Shown here in pieces: positions 25,330 through 38,674 of a stretch of 64,000 bases of DNA; position 1 is the first letter of the stretch, and every line of letters starts with the position of its first letter. The stretch is from Pratylenchus scribneri (lineage: Eukaryota; Nematoda; Chromadorea; Rhabditida; Pratylenchidae), in contig JAQSEB010000033.1 in assembly GCA_030063045.1 (NCBI GenBank), positions 1,674,001 through 1,738,000 of the forward strand, read 5' to 3'. A model generated the notes under the pieces. It made no database searches and was not told the DNA's origin. It saw only the letters and a program-made list of their open reading frames with translations. The translations under genes and the position numbers were made by a program.

Positions 25330-25738
25330 TTATTTATTCCAATTTTGCTCATTTTTGTCCCCTTTTTTTATTCCTCTACAATATTCTTGGCATTCGGAAT
25401 GTCGCAAAAAGTTGTTGAAATTTCCCCCCTTGCCAAAATAGCTGAATTTTATGCAGGCACCCAATTCTGGTGAATATCCAAATCGGCCATCATGTTGAAA
25501 TTGTTGTCCGTCGGATTCATGGCCTGAATCCTGGCTGGAGAGACAAACTTGTTCTGCACAAAATGTGCCAAACAATTCAATTTATCCCTCACCCTTCTTT
25601 TGGCCCCACCTTTTGTTGGGCAACATTTTCCCCTGGGCGAACATTCAAATCCATTTTGTTCACATTTCTGCCCGTTTTCGTTGCAATTTTTCAATTCTTC
25701 CACCAAATTTGGTCTCCAAGGGGCATTGCATTGTTCCC
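25330..25738 (-). CDS. Kunitz-like Cys-rich protein, 5' end not found
   Basis: Two exons are visible. The first (25738 downwards) encodes QCNAPWRPNLVEELKNCNEN then GQKCEQNGFECSPRGKCCPT, which matches the central Cys module of the gene at 14.9 kb. A short intron ends in TTTGTGCAG near 25558. The second encodes EQVCLSSQDSG...GRFGYSPELGACIKFSYFGK then GGNFNNF and ECQEYC, stop at 25330. As in the 14.9-kb gene, this Kunitz domain lacks Cys 2 and Cys 4. No signal peptide or first Kunitz domain is seen within 500 bp upstream, so the gene may be truncated, or its first exons are short and missed. Confidence 0.6.
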
Positions 25739-26569
25739 CTTTAGTGGGAATTATTTAAAATCCATCATAATTTTATAAACCATGATCGGAGAATGAGGAT
25801 GCAAAATTGTTGGATGGAAATGTGGAAAAGAAAAGGAGGAGGGGAAAAACAATGAAATTGAACATTGGAGGAATATTGGCCCAATTTGCTGAAATAACGA
25901 GAATTACATTCCGAATTTTATATGCCCCAGGGATCAATCAAACAAGAAAACATGAAAGAAGGGGAATGGATGAATGATTCTTTGACCAAAAACAAAACAA
26001 AATGGGTGGAAGGGAAGGAAATGTTGACAACGGGAGCAGCAGCAGCAGGTGTTTTGCTTGGAGGGAATGTGAAAGTTGGTTGGTTCTGCGCAATATTCAT
26101 CAAACAAAGTAACAGACGGGCCTTTGCAATCGATGTGAAGGCGAAGGTGTGGGGGAGGCTGGCAATTATTTTGTTCAAGGCCATTGGAATTTAACGTGAA
26201 AAGGGCAAGGACGGGTTTTAATTGGAAGAATCGGACAAAACATGGAATTGGTCAATGATCGGGATCGGGATTGATTTTGGGTTACCAAAACATTTCCAAT
26301 TTAGGGCAGATCCCCTCCCTCCTTCCACCCCTTTTTATCAGAAAATTAAAAATAAAATATTCCCACGACCAGAGAAAGGAGCCCACTATCATCTTCCGTC
26401 TTTTAAGGGTTGTGGGAATTACGTATTAAACAAACTCGCCAAATTCCCAGTTTAATTTTTAATTTGTGCTGCTTTGTTTGGTCATTCTATTTGCCCAAAT
26501 TCGTTTGATAAATGCGCACATCTAATTCCAAATATTTTGCTATCCTTTGTCCCTTTTGAACACTAAAAA
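25739..26569. other. Intergenic region between Kunitz-like and SDR genes
   Basis: About 830 bp between the minus-strand Kunitz-like gene and the plus-strand SDR gene. Overlapping open frames at 25918-26194 exist on both strands but have no domain. A TATAAAATTCGG lies on the minus strand near 25910-25923 and could be a core promoter of the Kunitz-like gene. Confidence 0.45.
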
Positions 26570-28222
26570 ATGCTGCCAATTTGGTTGCTTCTCCCCGTGG
26601 TTTCATGTCCCCTTTATTATACTCTTCGCTATTTATGGGCAAGTTCATTCAAAAAGAAGGATTCACCGTCACTCCTTCCCTCAGGAACTAATCCCCCTCC
26701 CTTCCCTCCATCGCCGTGCCATTTTCATTTCGGGCTGCGATTCGGGTTTTGGCCGACTTCTTGCCATCCGTTGCGCCCGCAATGGAATTCTCACATTCGC
26801 TGGATGCCTAACTTCCGATGGTCAACGACAAATTCAGTCTGATGTTGACAAATTGGGAGTGGCAAAGGATCGGCTTGTGACCGTTCCATTGGACGTGACC
26901 AACGATGAATCGGTTCGGGAGGCAGCAGATTTTGTGGCCAAACATTTACCGCAAGGCGATCAGCTTTGGGCGTTGGTGAACAATGCTGGCGTCCTAAGTT
27001 GCTATGGACCGGATGCATGGACAACAATTGAAGAGTGGGAAATGGGGGATTGATCGAGTTTAGGGTTTAGAGACCGTGAAATTAGTAAAGATTTGGGAAT
27101 GAAAAGAATTTTGCAGATACAAGGAGGCAATGGAAGTGAATTGCTGGGGCACAATCAGATGCACTCATGTTTGCTTTTGTTTTCACATTTATCATTATCA
27201 TATCACCCATTACCTCAAGGCATTTCTTCCTTTATTGAAGCAGAGCAAAGGAAGGATTATCTCCATTTCCAGCGTTGCTGGTCGAGTCACTGTCCCTTGT
27301 GGAGCGCCCTATTCCATTGCCAAATATGGGGTTGGTTTATGCAAATTTGTTCCCTTTAAACCAATTTTATCGTCATAGATTGAGGCATATATGGATGCAA
27401 TAAGGTAAAATATAGCAAACATGGAATTGGGCAATCATTTAAGACTGGAATTGGCCATTTTCGGCATTGATTGTTGCATTTTGGAGCCGGGAATATATCG
27501 TACCAAATTGGTGAAGCATTCAATTCTCCTCCCTCAATTTCACTAGAATGTACCTTTCTCTTTCAGTTGGACGAATCGAAAATGCGCGAACGAGTGGAAA
27601 ATGTGTGGAGCCGATTGGATGATGGAATGAAAGAGGAATACGGCGAGAATTTCAAAGATGAATGTGCGTTCCTCAATTCTCAAAATTAAAGGAATTAAAC
27701 AATTTAATACGAATTTAATACCTTTGTTTTTAAGTTGTTAACCATTGGAACTTCCTTTTCCAGGTAAAAATATAAAATACCATATTTCCTTCTATCAGTG
27801 GCCCCGGGGCCCGGGCTACTATTTTTCAGACCCCCCATCCCCCAAAAAGGAGGCAAAATTCTTATACTTTTTTCACCTAAAAGGTCCAAAAAGGGGCTAT
27901 TATTAGAGTGGAGGGGGCAATAATAGAGGAAATATGGTGTATAAATTCTCTAAAAACATCATTCCATTTTTAGTCTCGTGCAAATGATCGACTGGATGAT
28001 GTGGTTGATGCCTATTTCCATTCAATCACCGCACGTTTTCCGAGGGCACGATACAGAATCGGCTGGGATGCCATCCTCCTCTATATTCCCTATTCATTTT
28101 TGCCAACGGCAATTGGTGATTTCCTCTTCCGGCTAATGACTAAAACCAAAAAGAAATGTCTTCTGCCAGCGACCATAGAAAAGGAACGGACCGCATTGAA
28201 AAAAGAAAGGGAAATGAATTAA
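26570..28222 (+). CDS. Short-chain dehydrogenase, retinol/11-cis-retinol dehydrogenase-like (SDR9C type)
   Basis: ATG at 26570 begins a membrane anchor, MLPIWLLLPVVSCPLYYTLR. The next intron (about 26639-26685) fits only as GC-AG: GCAAGT ... CCTCAG, joining LW to ELIPL in frame. The motifs are the NAD(P) loop SGCDSGFG, the NNAG motif (ALVNNAGVLSCYG), the catalytic Ser region ISISSVAGR, and YSIAK with catalytic Tyr and Lys. The C-terminal part DAYFHSITARFPRARYRIGW with DAILLYIPYSFLPT matches retinol-dehydrogenase relatives. The junction between the exon ending about FKDE (27660) and the last exon (27974) does not join in frame with a standard GT donor. A small exon, an odd donor or a disabling change may lie there. 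An intronic repeat fills much of that gap. Confidence 0.8.
27768..27945. repeat. Possible short inverted-repeat element in SDR intron
   Basis: The ends read ATACCATATTTCCTTCTAT near 27777 and, in reverse complement, ACACCATATTTCCTCTATT near 27943. This gives imperfect terminal inverted repeats of about 17-19 bp around a GC-rich centre (GGCCCCGGGGCCCGGGC, itself palindromic, near 27800). The size, about 175 bp, fits a degenerate MITE. No clear target duplication was seen. Confidence 0.45.
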
Positions 28223-28515
28223 TCGAATAAAATTCCCCCCCACAAATTCCAGTGCATTTTCCAATAATTCTTCCCCAAAGAAATGAACCAAATTAATAAA
28301 AGAATAATTATTTAACCACTAAATCGAAAAAAATAAATGGATTTTATCAACTAAAACAATTTTGTCAATTAAATGATCAAAAACAATGAATTGGTGTGGA
28401 TTTGGAAGGAAGGAAGCGATCGTTTGACAAAAATATAATAATAGTCAAAACTCAGTCAAATCAAAACCATATAACATGCGAATATAGTTAGGTCAAAAGG
28501 ATTGTTTTGTTCCGT
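28223..28515. other. Convergent 3' intergenic region
   Basis: AT-rich sequence between SDR (+) and mitochondrial HSP70 (-), with AATAAA-like signals near 28299. No gene is seen. Confidence 0.6.
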
Positions 28516-30971
<2,456 letters not shown>

Positions 30972-31477
30972 TTTAATAGACGCAAATGATTGAATAATTT
31001 ATTGATAATGATAACTTGAAGAGTTTATGATTGATGAACAAATTGTACGCTTTTATTACCTAAAATTGCATTTGTTAAAAAAATCTAAACCCATATCTTT
31101 TTTATTCATATCACAAAAAAATCGATAGGTTGGGGAATTCATTTTCGATTTATTAGATTTCGACATAAACAAAAAAATGAAGAGTATGTATGAGACGGAC
31201 GGTCGGGGGTCGCATCGTCGGTCACACCAAATTTACGACATTTTTTCTAGATTATTCCGAAGAAAGCGTCTCACTATTTTCCATATTTCGTTCTTTTCTC
31301 TAATTTTTGGTTAATGTAAAATTTTAGTACTTTGAGGTTTGAGCTTTGAGTTAAGTTCTTTTCTTTCCTCTGTGGTCGGTTTTTAAAAATTTAATAAAAT
31401 TGCTCAAAAATTAAAAATCTTTCATTATTTATTTTTAATCAACTATTATTTATTTTAGAAATAAAAATTTAAATAAA
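30972..31477. promoter_or_regulatory. Divergent promoter region of mitochondrial HSP70 and BUB3
   Basis: 506 bp separate the two start codons. A G+C-richer patch (GGACGGTCGGGGGTCGCATC, 31198-31217) stands out. A TTTATTTTAG at 31450-31458, about 20 nt before the BUB3 ATG, looks like a trans-splice acceptor. I saw no convincing TATA box. Confidence 0.4.
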
Positions 31478-32814
31478 ATGAATGCTCATTATGTGGCTTC
31501 AGCCAATGAATTCCCAATAAACTTGAAGACCGCCTATGGAATATCCCAAGTTCAGGTTTTATTCAATTTTTTGCAAGCTATCTTGAAATATATAAAATTT
31601 ATAGTTTTCATCTGATATCACTCGTCGCTTATTGGCTGTTTCCACCTGGGATGCTTTTGTAAAGATTTTTGATGTAACAAATCCTGGCGCGCCGTTGGAT
31701 ATTCGTACTTATTTTCATTCAAAATCAATCCTTTCCTGCACATTTGTGGTAAGAAGAAAATCTTTTCCAATTAGAAAATAATTAAATATTCATTAAGGAT
31801 TCTTCTAAAGTGGTGAGTGGTGGTTTGGATGAAGTTGTGAAAGTTTGTGATTTGGAATCGGGCCGAGGTATTTAAAAGACTTGTTTAATTTAATTTATTT
31901 TTATTAAAGAGACTGTGATGGGTCAACATACAGCTGCCGTCCGTTGTATGGAATTTTGTAGTACAATGCGTGTCACAGTTACCGGGGGATGGGATAATCT
32001 ACTCAAGGTAAATATTACTAATTAAACCACAAAATAGTATTCTGAAATCCAGCTTTGGGACATTCGTGCCTTGATGCCTGTTGGTGCAATGGAATGCGGG
32101 GACAAAATTTATGCATTGGATGTGGTTGACAATCGGGCCGTGGTTGGCACAAAGGACAGACGCGTGTTGGTATGGGATGTAAGGAGCATGAAAGCACCAC
32201 TCCAAACACGTGAATCACCATTGAAGGTATCATGAAAAATTATCATAACAAATTTTTCCACTAATAATAATTTTTAATTAAGTTTCAAACTCGTTCAATC
32301 AAATGTTTCCCATCTGGTGAGGCATTCATTCTTTCCTCCATTGAAGGCCGAGTTGCGGTTGAATATTTCGAAACGAATCCGGAAATACAAAAGGGAAAGG
32401 TTTTCACAATCAAATTTATATCGCCAACAAATATCATATTCAGTATGCGTTCAAATGCCATCGAGTCAAAGATGAAATGGGCGAGCTGATTTATCCAGTT
32501 AATGCCATCGCTTTTCATCCTGGATACCGAACATTTGCTACCGGCGGAAGTGATGCCATAGTGAATATGTGGGACCCGTTCAATCGCAAAAGGCTCTGTC
32601 AATTCCGAAAGTCAGTTTTATTATCCATAATCTTTATTAAATTGTCTTTTTAAGATTTCCTACTTCAATTGTCAGCTTATCTTTTTCACCGGATGGGGCC
32701 ATGTTGGCCATCGCCTCCACATATATGTTCGAAGAGGAAAACGATCCAACACCAATCCCGGAAAGTGCTTTGGCTTTACGAAAGATGACCGATATTGAAG
32801 TTCGGCCAAAATAA
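31478..32814 (+). CDS. bub-3: BUB3 mitotic checkpoint WD40 protein
   Basis: ATG at 31478 (MNAHYVASANEFPINLKT...) is followed by about seven exons forming a WD40 propeller. Recognisable parts are LLAVSTWDAFVKIFDV, VVSGGLDEVVKVCD, VTGGWDNLLKLWDIR, VVGTKDRRVLVWDVR, the BUB3 signature GRVAVEYFE with YAFKCHR, and FHPGYRTFATGGSDAIVNMW. The length is about 340 residues, normal for the family. BUB3 docks BUB1 and BUBR1-type kinases at phosphorylated kinetochores. The YAFKCHR motif separates it from the related mRNA export factor RAE1. Stop at 32812-32814. Confidence 0.93.
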
Positions 32815-33088
32815 TTGATTACGGATGAGAAAATTCATAGTTCAATTTTTATTGCTACCGATCTCTTTTACTCGTCCTTTTGTAATTTACTCATTTGTTA
32901 GTAATGTATGGTCATTTTCGAATCAATTAATTTATTTCATTTTTATTCTGATAAATAAAACATTGAAAAACAGAATAAGCGGAAAGATTGAATATATTTA
33001 AACGCAACAATATTGTGATGAGAGGGATGGGAGGAGTAAATAAATTGATGCGAAGGGTATTCCCAGAAAGTGCCAATCAATATCCAAT
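32815..33088. other. Convergent 3' region between BUB3 and eRF3
   Basis: 274 bp of AT-rich DNA with AATAAA at 32954 on the plus strand. No gene is seen. Confidence 0.6.
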
Positions 33089-34765
33089 TTATTCAATAAT
33101 TTTGACGATTTTCCCAATAGCGATAGTTTTGCCCTCATCTCGCAACATGAAACGGCCCATTTGTGGGAAATTCTTGAACAGATCCATGCAAAATTGTTCG
33201 TTTGATTCGAGCCTGAGAATGCACTTATCATCTTGTTTGATGAATTTCACGCGTTTCTTATTGCTTGGATCCTTTTTGTCAATTGTGCAAATCACATTCT
33301 AAAAAAATCAATGATAAACTTAAGTTTATGTTCAGCTATTTTACCTTAACCGTGACCTCCTCAATTGCCTCGTGGATGTGCAAAACACAGGTAAAGCCGG
33401 AAGTGATGATTGATTTATAATCCAAGATTACAACCTAATAAATAATTTATTAAATTAATAAAAGTAAAAATGCAATACTTCGGCATCGAACACTCGTCCA
33501 ACTGAACATGGTTTGTCCGGTGCGCAAAGAATGAATCCAGGCTGTATATCGGTATCCTCGATGCCTTTTAATTTCAATTGAAAACTGTCACCAGCGCAAA
33601 CTTGCTCCGTTTCACAATCATTTACCATGCAAATTAGCTAAAACAAATTTGTGAATTAATCAAATTTTTTGATGAATCGAACCACTTGGATGGAGACTCT
33701 GTTTGGCATCACCAGAAGAGTTTGGCCTTTTACAATAATTCCTGATTCCAATTTGCCGACCACAATTGTGCCCATATCCTATAAGTTAATAATTAATTCT
33801 AGACACAAAATTTAACAAACCGAAAATTTATTTGCAATAATTGCTCTGGTTGGTCCATCCAAATCTCGTTTTATCAGCGGCAAAGAGTCGATGTAATCCA
33901 AGAAGCAATAGCCGGTATACCATGAACATTCTTCTGATGATGGCCGTTCCTTGAGAAATGCACCGGTCAACCCAGAGCAAGGCATGTAGAAAATGTCATT
34001 CTTCGGATTAAACCCGCATTTTCTCAGATAAGGTGTCAGCTTCTCTTGAATTTCTTCGTATCGTTTCTGCTCCCAATTCACTGTTGGATCATCCATTTTG
34101 TTGACCAATATGATAAGATGCTTGACACCAATGGTTTTGGCTAACATAGCATGTTCACGGGTTTGTCCTCCTCTAAAAGAATTGTGAATAAATATCAAAT
34201 TCAATTTTTGCTTAAATTTTCTTCCATTTATGATAATCTTATTATAGATTATTTAGCCAACCTATCAAATCCAGTTTCGAATTCGCCTCTTCGCGCACTA
34301 ATCACCTTAAAAAATCCATTGGTTTGTTAGAAGAAGCTTATAAAGAGAGTACCAAAACTGCAATATCGGCTTGTGCTGCACCCGAAATCATGTTTGGAAC
34401 GAATGATTTGTGTCCGGGTGCATCCAAAATTGCAAAATGCTTCTTTTCTGTCTCAAAATAGGCTCTCCCACATTCAACAGTTTTGCCTTTGTCTCGTTCT
34501 TCTTCATCTGTTTTAGATAATTTTATTTAAATTATTTTTGGGTTAACTAACTTGTATCTAATGCCCAGGACAAGTACCAACTCTCGCGCCCTTTTTCCTT
34601 CGCTTCTCTTTCATATTTTTCCAGAGTCCTTTGATCGACCATTCCAGTCAATTTCATCAATTGGCCACCGATTGTTGATTTTCCAGCATCAACATGGCCG
34701 ATAAAAACAATATTTATGTGCTCTTTTCTGATTTCGGTTGTTGGATGATCATTGTTGTTGGCCAT
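33089..34765 (-). CDS. Translation termination GTPase eRF3 (GSPT1), short N-terminus
   Basis: ATG at 34765 ([16 protein letters not shown]). The G domain starts almost at once: [12 protein letters not shown] (P-loop, G1), [12 protein letters not shown] (G3), [11 protein letters not shown] (G4), SGLTGA (G5), and [19 protein letters not shown] then ERDKGKTVE (switch region). Domains 2 and 3 end with [20 protein letters not shown] and KIVKIIE. The whole protein is about 455 residues. It lacks the long N-terminal region with poly(A)-binding-protein motifs that eRF3 normally has. The DAPGH/FPQMGRF combination favours eRF3 over HBS1. It partners eRF1 at stop codons. An upstream exon carrying an N-domain is not visible in the 470 bp before EIF1AD. 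Confidence 0.92.
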
Positions 34766-35236
34766 ATTTTAATAATTAAATTTAATCTGTTTAATTTTAT
34801 AAATGAAATAAATCATATTAGATTAAGAATAAATGTAATGTAGGGTGGAGCTATAAAAGGGTAAAAGGCTAGGAAGAATGAGGGCCTAATATAAAACCCA
34901 AAACCACAACTCTAGAAACATATTTGCATAAACCGCATAAACAAATAGAAGTAAAAACAAATTATACTAAAAGTATTGATTGATTTGATTTAACGATTAT
35001 GATTAAGTTTTAAGTAACACATACATGATAAAAAATATGATTTGATTACAAGATAGATATGATGTCATTATGAATTATGATCAATGCATCACATCAATCA
35101 AATCAATGAATATGAATACAAATAAAATCAATAATTTTTCTTACTCAAATTTCAGATCAAAAGTGATTTGATTGTTTATTATTACAAGTTACAACTAAAT
35201 TTCTCCTTTCTTATTTATGCTTGAACATCAAAATCA
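34766..35236. promoter_or_regulatory. Divergent region between eRF3 and EIF1AD genes
   Basis: 471 bp of very AT-rich DNA with many loosely repeated GATTTGATT / AATCAATCAAAT words. GGAGCTATAAAAGG at 34851-34864 contains a TATA-like core. No coding potential for an eRF3 N-domain is recognised. Confidence 0.45.
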
Positions 35237-35732
35237 ATGTCAAAAAGTACTCGGAAGAAATACGTGACAACCCAACTTGTGCATCAAAATGTGGAGCTGG
35301 AAAAGGGGAATTTTATTGCCAAAATTATTTCCTCTCGTGGAAACAATCTTCATGAAGTTTTAACCGACAATGATGACAATTTCCTTGTGTAAGGAATTAC
35401 TAAATTATGTATTAAAAAATCTATTTTTTAGAAGTATGCCATCTAAATTTCGGAGGACGCTATGGGTCCGTCGAGGCAATTTCGTTATTCTGAGACCTAT
35501 CGAAGAAGGGGACAAGGTTCGAGCTGAAATTGTGCATGTTTTGGACACCGATAACATAGCTTATCTTATACAAAAGGAGCAATGGCCAGACAAGTTTGCC
35601 GACGAAGCAAAAACATTGACCAGTCGAAGGGTAGAAGCAAACGACGAAAAAAGTGCAGATGACATGTTTCCATCAACATCAGAAGAAGAAGAAGATGAAT
35701 GTTCGGAAGAAGAGGTGGATGAAGAAAGATGA
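35237..35732 (+). CDS. EIF1AD (eIF1A-domain protein)
   Basis: ATG at 35237 (MSKSTRKKYVTTQLVHQNVE). One intron (donor GT at about 35390, acceptor TTTTTTAG at 35431) joins FLVS to MPSKFRRTLWVRRGNFVILR. The OB-fold S1/IF1 motif (AKIISSRGNNLHEVLTD...KFRRTLWVRRGNFVIL) is typical of EIF1AD. The tail is acidic (SEEEEDECSEEEVDEER). At about 149 residues it matches the family. Family members are linked to late 40S ribosome maturation. It is followed 234 bp later on the same strand by CHP1, so an operon is possible. Confidence 0.9.
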
Positions 35733-35966
35733 TTTTTCTGCCATTTAATCTCAAGAAAAATTGATAAATTATACATGTTTATTTGTTGAAATTATTTTCT
35801 TTCATCATTTATATTCAACATCCTCGCCTGATTTACTTTTTATAAAGCTATGTATTAACAAGTTTATTTTAATAAAAGTTATGTTATATATTTCATTTAA
35901 TATTGCTAATTATGAAAACAATTTTAATTGGAGTTTAGAGCTGCTGTATCTTCACAACTTTCGATA

Positions 35967-36780
35967 ATGGGCAATAGCACCACTTCATTAATGTTACAAG
36001 AGGAGGAGATTGCCGAAATAGCCGTTGAAACCGGTTTTTCCCGTAATCAAATTGTTCGTCTTTATAGCCGTTTCCTCTCTCTCGATAGACAAGGTTGGCT
36101 TTTATTTCTAATTATTAATTGTCAAAAATCTACGGGCAGGTCGTGGTTATTTGGACCGAGAAGACTTTTTACGCATACCAGAACTGGCAATAAATCCACT
36201 TGGCGATAGAATTGTCGATGCGTTCTTCACGGAAAGGTTTAACTTATATTTTGCAATTTATTTCATTTAATTAATTTCAAAGTGGCGTCTCCGATCCCGA
36301 AGGAGATGGGCGTATCAACTTTCGCCAATTTGTCAAAGTGTTGGCCCATTTTCGCCCAATGAGCAAATCCAAAGCTAATATTGTGAACAGTCGAGAAGAA
36401 AAACTGAAATGTAAGTACTAAATACTGTTCTCCTCAATTAACTAAATTTAAGTTGCTTTTTCCATGTATGACCTGAACAAAAATGGTTACATTACCCGTG
36501 ACGAATTCAAATTTATCTTGAATATGATGGTTGGATCGAACATCACGCCGGATCAAGTTATTTACATTAATATTAAATATATTCCTACAAATTCCTATTA
36601 AGCTTGATAGTATCGCCGATCGCACAATCACCGAGGCGGACGCTGATAAGGATGGGAAGATTTCTTTCGAAGAATTTTGCAAGGTAAACTAAGCAGAAAA
36701 ATAGCTAAATATTCTAATTTTTTAAGGCAATGGAAAGAACCGACGTTGATCAAAAGATGTCTATTCGATTCCTTAATTGA
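35967..36780 (+). CDS. chp1: Calcineurin B homologous protein 1 (CHP1 / PBO-1-like)
   Basis: ATG at 35967 (MGNSTTSLMLQEEEIAEIAV) starts with a Gly2 myristoylation signal. The characteristic block FLRIPELAINPLGDRIVDAF and the ending MSIRFLN identify CHP1 rather than calcineurin B. EF-hand 3 is DLNKNGYITRDE and EF-hand 4 is DADKDGKISFEE, both with usable calcium ligands. EF-hands 1 and 2 are degenerate, as in the family. CHP1 binds and supports Na+/H+ exchangers. In C. elegans the relative PBO-1 works in intestinal proton signalling. About five exons. Confidence 0.92.
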
Positions 36781-37329
36781 TGACAGATGGAATTATGCAC
36801 CGGAAAATGGCAACAAATGCAATTCAATCATCCAAGAGACTTAACAATTTTTATTTCTAAAATAATTACATGACAAACATATCCGTCCAAAACCCAGCCT
36901 ATTCTGCTGATTATATCTTACTTTAGTGATATACCAATTTTACTGAACACACATTCATTATAATCTTGGCTAAAATGTTTTATTAAATTTGCTGATAAAT
37001 ATCAAATTCATTCAATTTAATTATCGGGTGGTTGGGGATTTTTAAAATCGGTTTTTCCCTGGAATTGGTAATAGACAAAATGTTTCTCAACATTTTTTAG
37101 AAACTATGTAATCCTACAAAAATGAAATCATCCACAGCCATATTGGTTGTCCTTTGGCTTTGGGGAGCTGGTATTTTGAAGCGTACAACTTCCCGTAATT
37201 CCTAGCAGGTTGCGTATAAATTTTAAAGTGGATTTGTACAATTTGAACACATTTAAAATTATTTATTCCATAAAACAATGTATAAAGATATGATGATAAC
37301 AAAATTAATTGACAAATTTGACGGTATAT
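36781..37329. other. Convergent intergenic region
   Basis: About 550 bp between CHP1 (+) and MRPL11 (-). AT-rich, with possible polyadenylation signals. No gene is seen. Confidence 0.55.
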
Positions 37330-38054
37330 TCAAGCCCTGAGAAGTTTTGCCTCTTGTGCTTTTGCTTTTTTCTCCATTATTTCTTTAACAATTTCTCTTT
37401 TCTCGTCCAGAAATTCTTGGTACTTTGTTGCATCCAAATCCTCATTTTGCACTTTTATGCCCATTCCTTTTGCTCTATCAACGATCATCTGGCATATTTC
37501 CTTGAGAGGAACTCCATCCATAATTTTATCCTGGGCTTTGACTTTGGCAATTTCGTAAATATGCTTTACGGATAATCTGGCAGCAATTTCATCTGGTTAA
37601 TTCATGAATCAAATTAGTTTAAAAAATGGAATTGTGTAACCTTTTCCTAGTCTAATTTTGCGTATTCCGGCTGCTTGTTTTAATAACCACGCGGTGGTCG
37701 GCGTTCCAATTTCTAAGTCATAGGTCCGATCAGGTTTTATATAAATGTTCACCGGCAAAATTGCTCCTATAATTCGTAACTTTAAAAAGTTTAATAAAAA
37801 CTTTTAACCATGTTTAATATTGGAAGTCGTTGTGTTAAAATCCTTGCAGAATGCGGCTACATTTACTCCTCTTTGCCCCAACATTGGCCCAAGAGGAGGT
37901 GCTGCTGAGGCCATTTGAGATCTTTTAAAGAAGTTGTTTTAATGTTTTTATTTTAATTAATTTTAAACAACCTTATTTGCGTTCTCACATTGGGATTTTG
38001 CAAAAGTTTCATTGCAGCCTCCTTTTTGGCCTTCATTACTTTGTATGTTGACAT
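37330..38054 (-). CDS. mrpl-11: Mitochondrial ribosomal protein L11
   Basis: ATG at 38054 ([20 protein letters not shown]). The L11 core reads [47 protein letters not shown] and [14 protein letters not shown]. The C-terminal RNA-binding helix region is [20 protein letters not shown] with [22 protein letters not shown] lysine/glutamate-rich extension ends EAKLLRA at 37330. The extension and the L11 family match the mitochondrial form. It builds the GTPase-associated stalk base of the mitochondrial large subunit. Four exons. Confidence 0.93.
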
Positions 38055-38674
38055 GACGATTGATGAGTTCTCGGAATAGAACAAGATTTTAACTCTAGAA
38101 AATTTTTCATTACATTAAATTTAGATCAAAAATAAAAATTGGCCCAAAAACCAACAACAAAAAAAACCAACATGATTGATTGGTCAGTTTCACTTCAAGG
38201 AAAAAATGAAAATTAATGCTTTTGCTTGTTTAACATTTTATTAAATCAAGTTTTGATACTAGTTTTATGGTTTTTCCAGCATGTTAAATTAAATCGAAAA
38301 ACATTGGTTTTTTGGTTTAATCTCTATAAATTGCTGAAAACCCGTTCGGAGAGCGTGGTGATGGTGAGCCAATACCTACCAAACCAAAATCCAAAACCAA
38401 TCAACAAAAAAAAACAAATATGAATATGAATGAGTGCATGCAAATGCAAACTGCAAACTGGCTAAAAAATAAAAATACTGTTTTGAATACAGTACATATT
38501 CAGTCCACAGTATCAAAAAATCAATACTTAAGTTGTTGAAAAATAAAAGAATGAATCAAATCAAATCAAAAGTCAAAACAAACAAAAAAGTATAAAAGCA
38601 ATAAAATTCCGCACCACACCATTTCATCATTCATCATCTCGACAGCAGCAAAATCCATTTCCAACCAATCAAAC
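38055..38674. promoter_or_regulatory. Divergent promoter region of MRPL11 and TTBK-like pseudokinase
   Basis: TATAAAAGCA starts at 38591, 84 bp before the pseudokinase ATG at 38675. It matches the core of the kinase/PTP mirror promoter at 12.6-12.8 kb in sequence and spacing. ATTGGCCCAAAAACCAACAA at 38139-38158 is also found, with one change, upstream of the CoREST gene near 44914. AT-rich otherwise. Confidence 0.55.
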
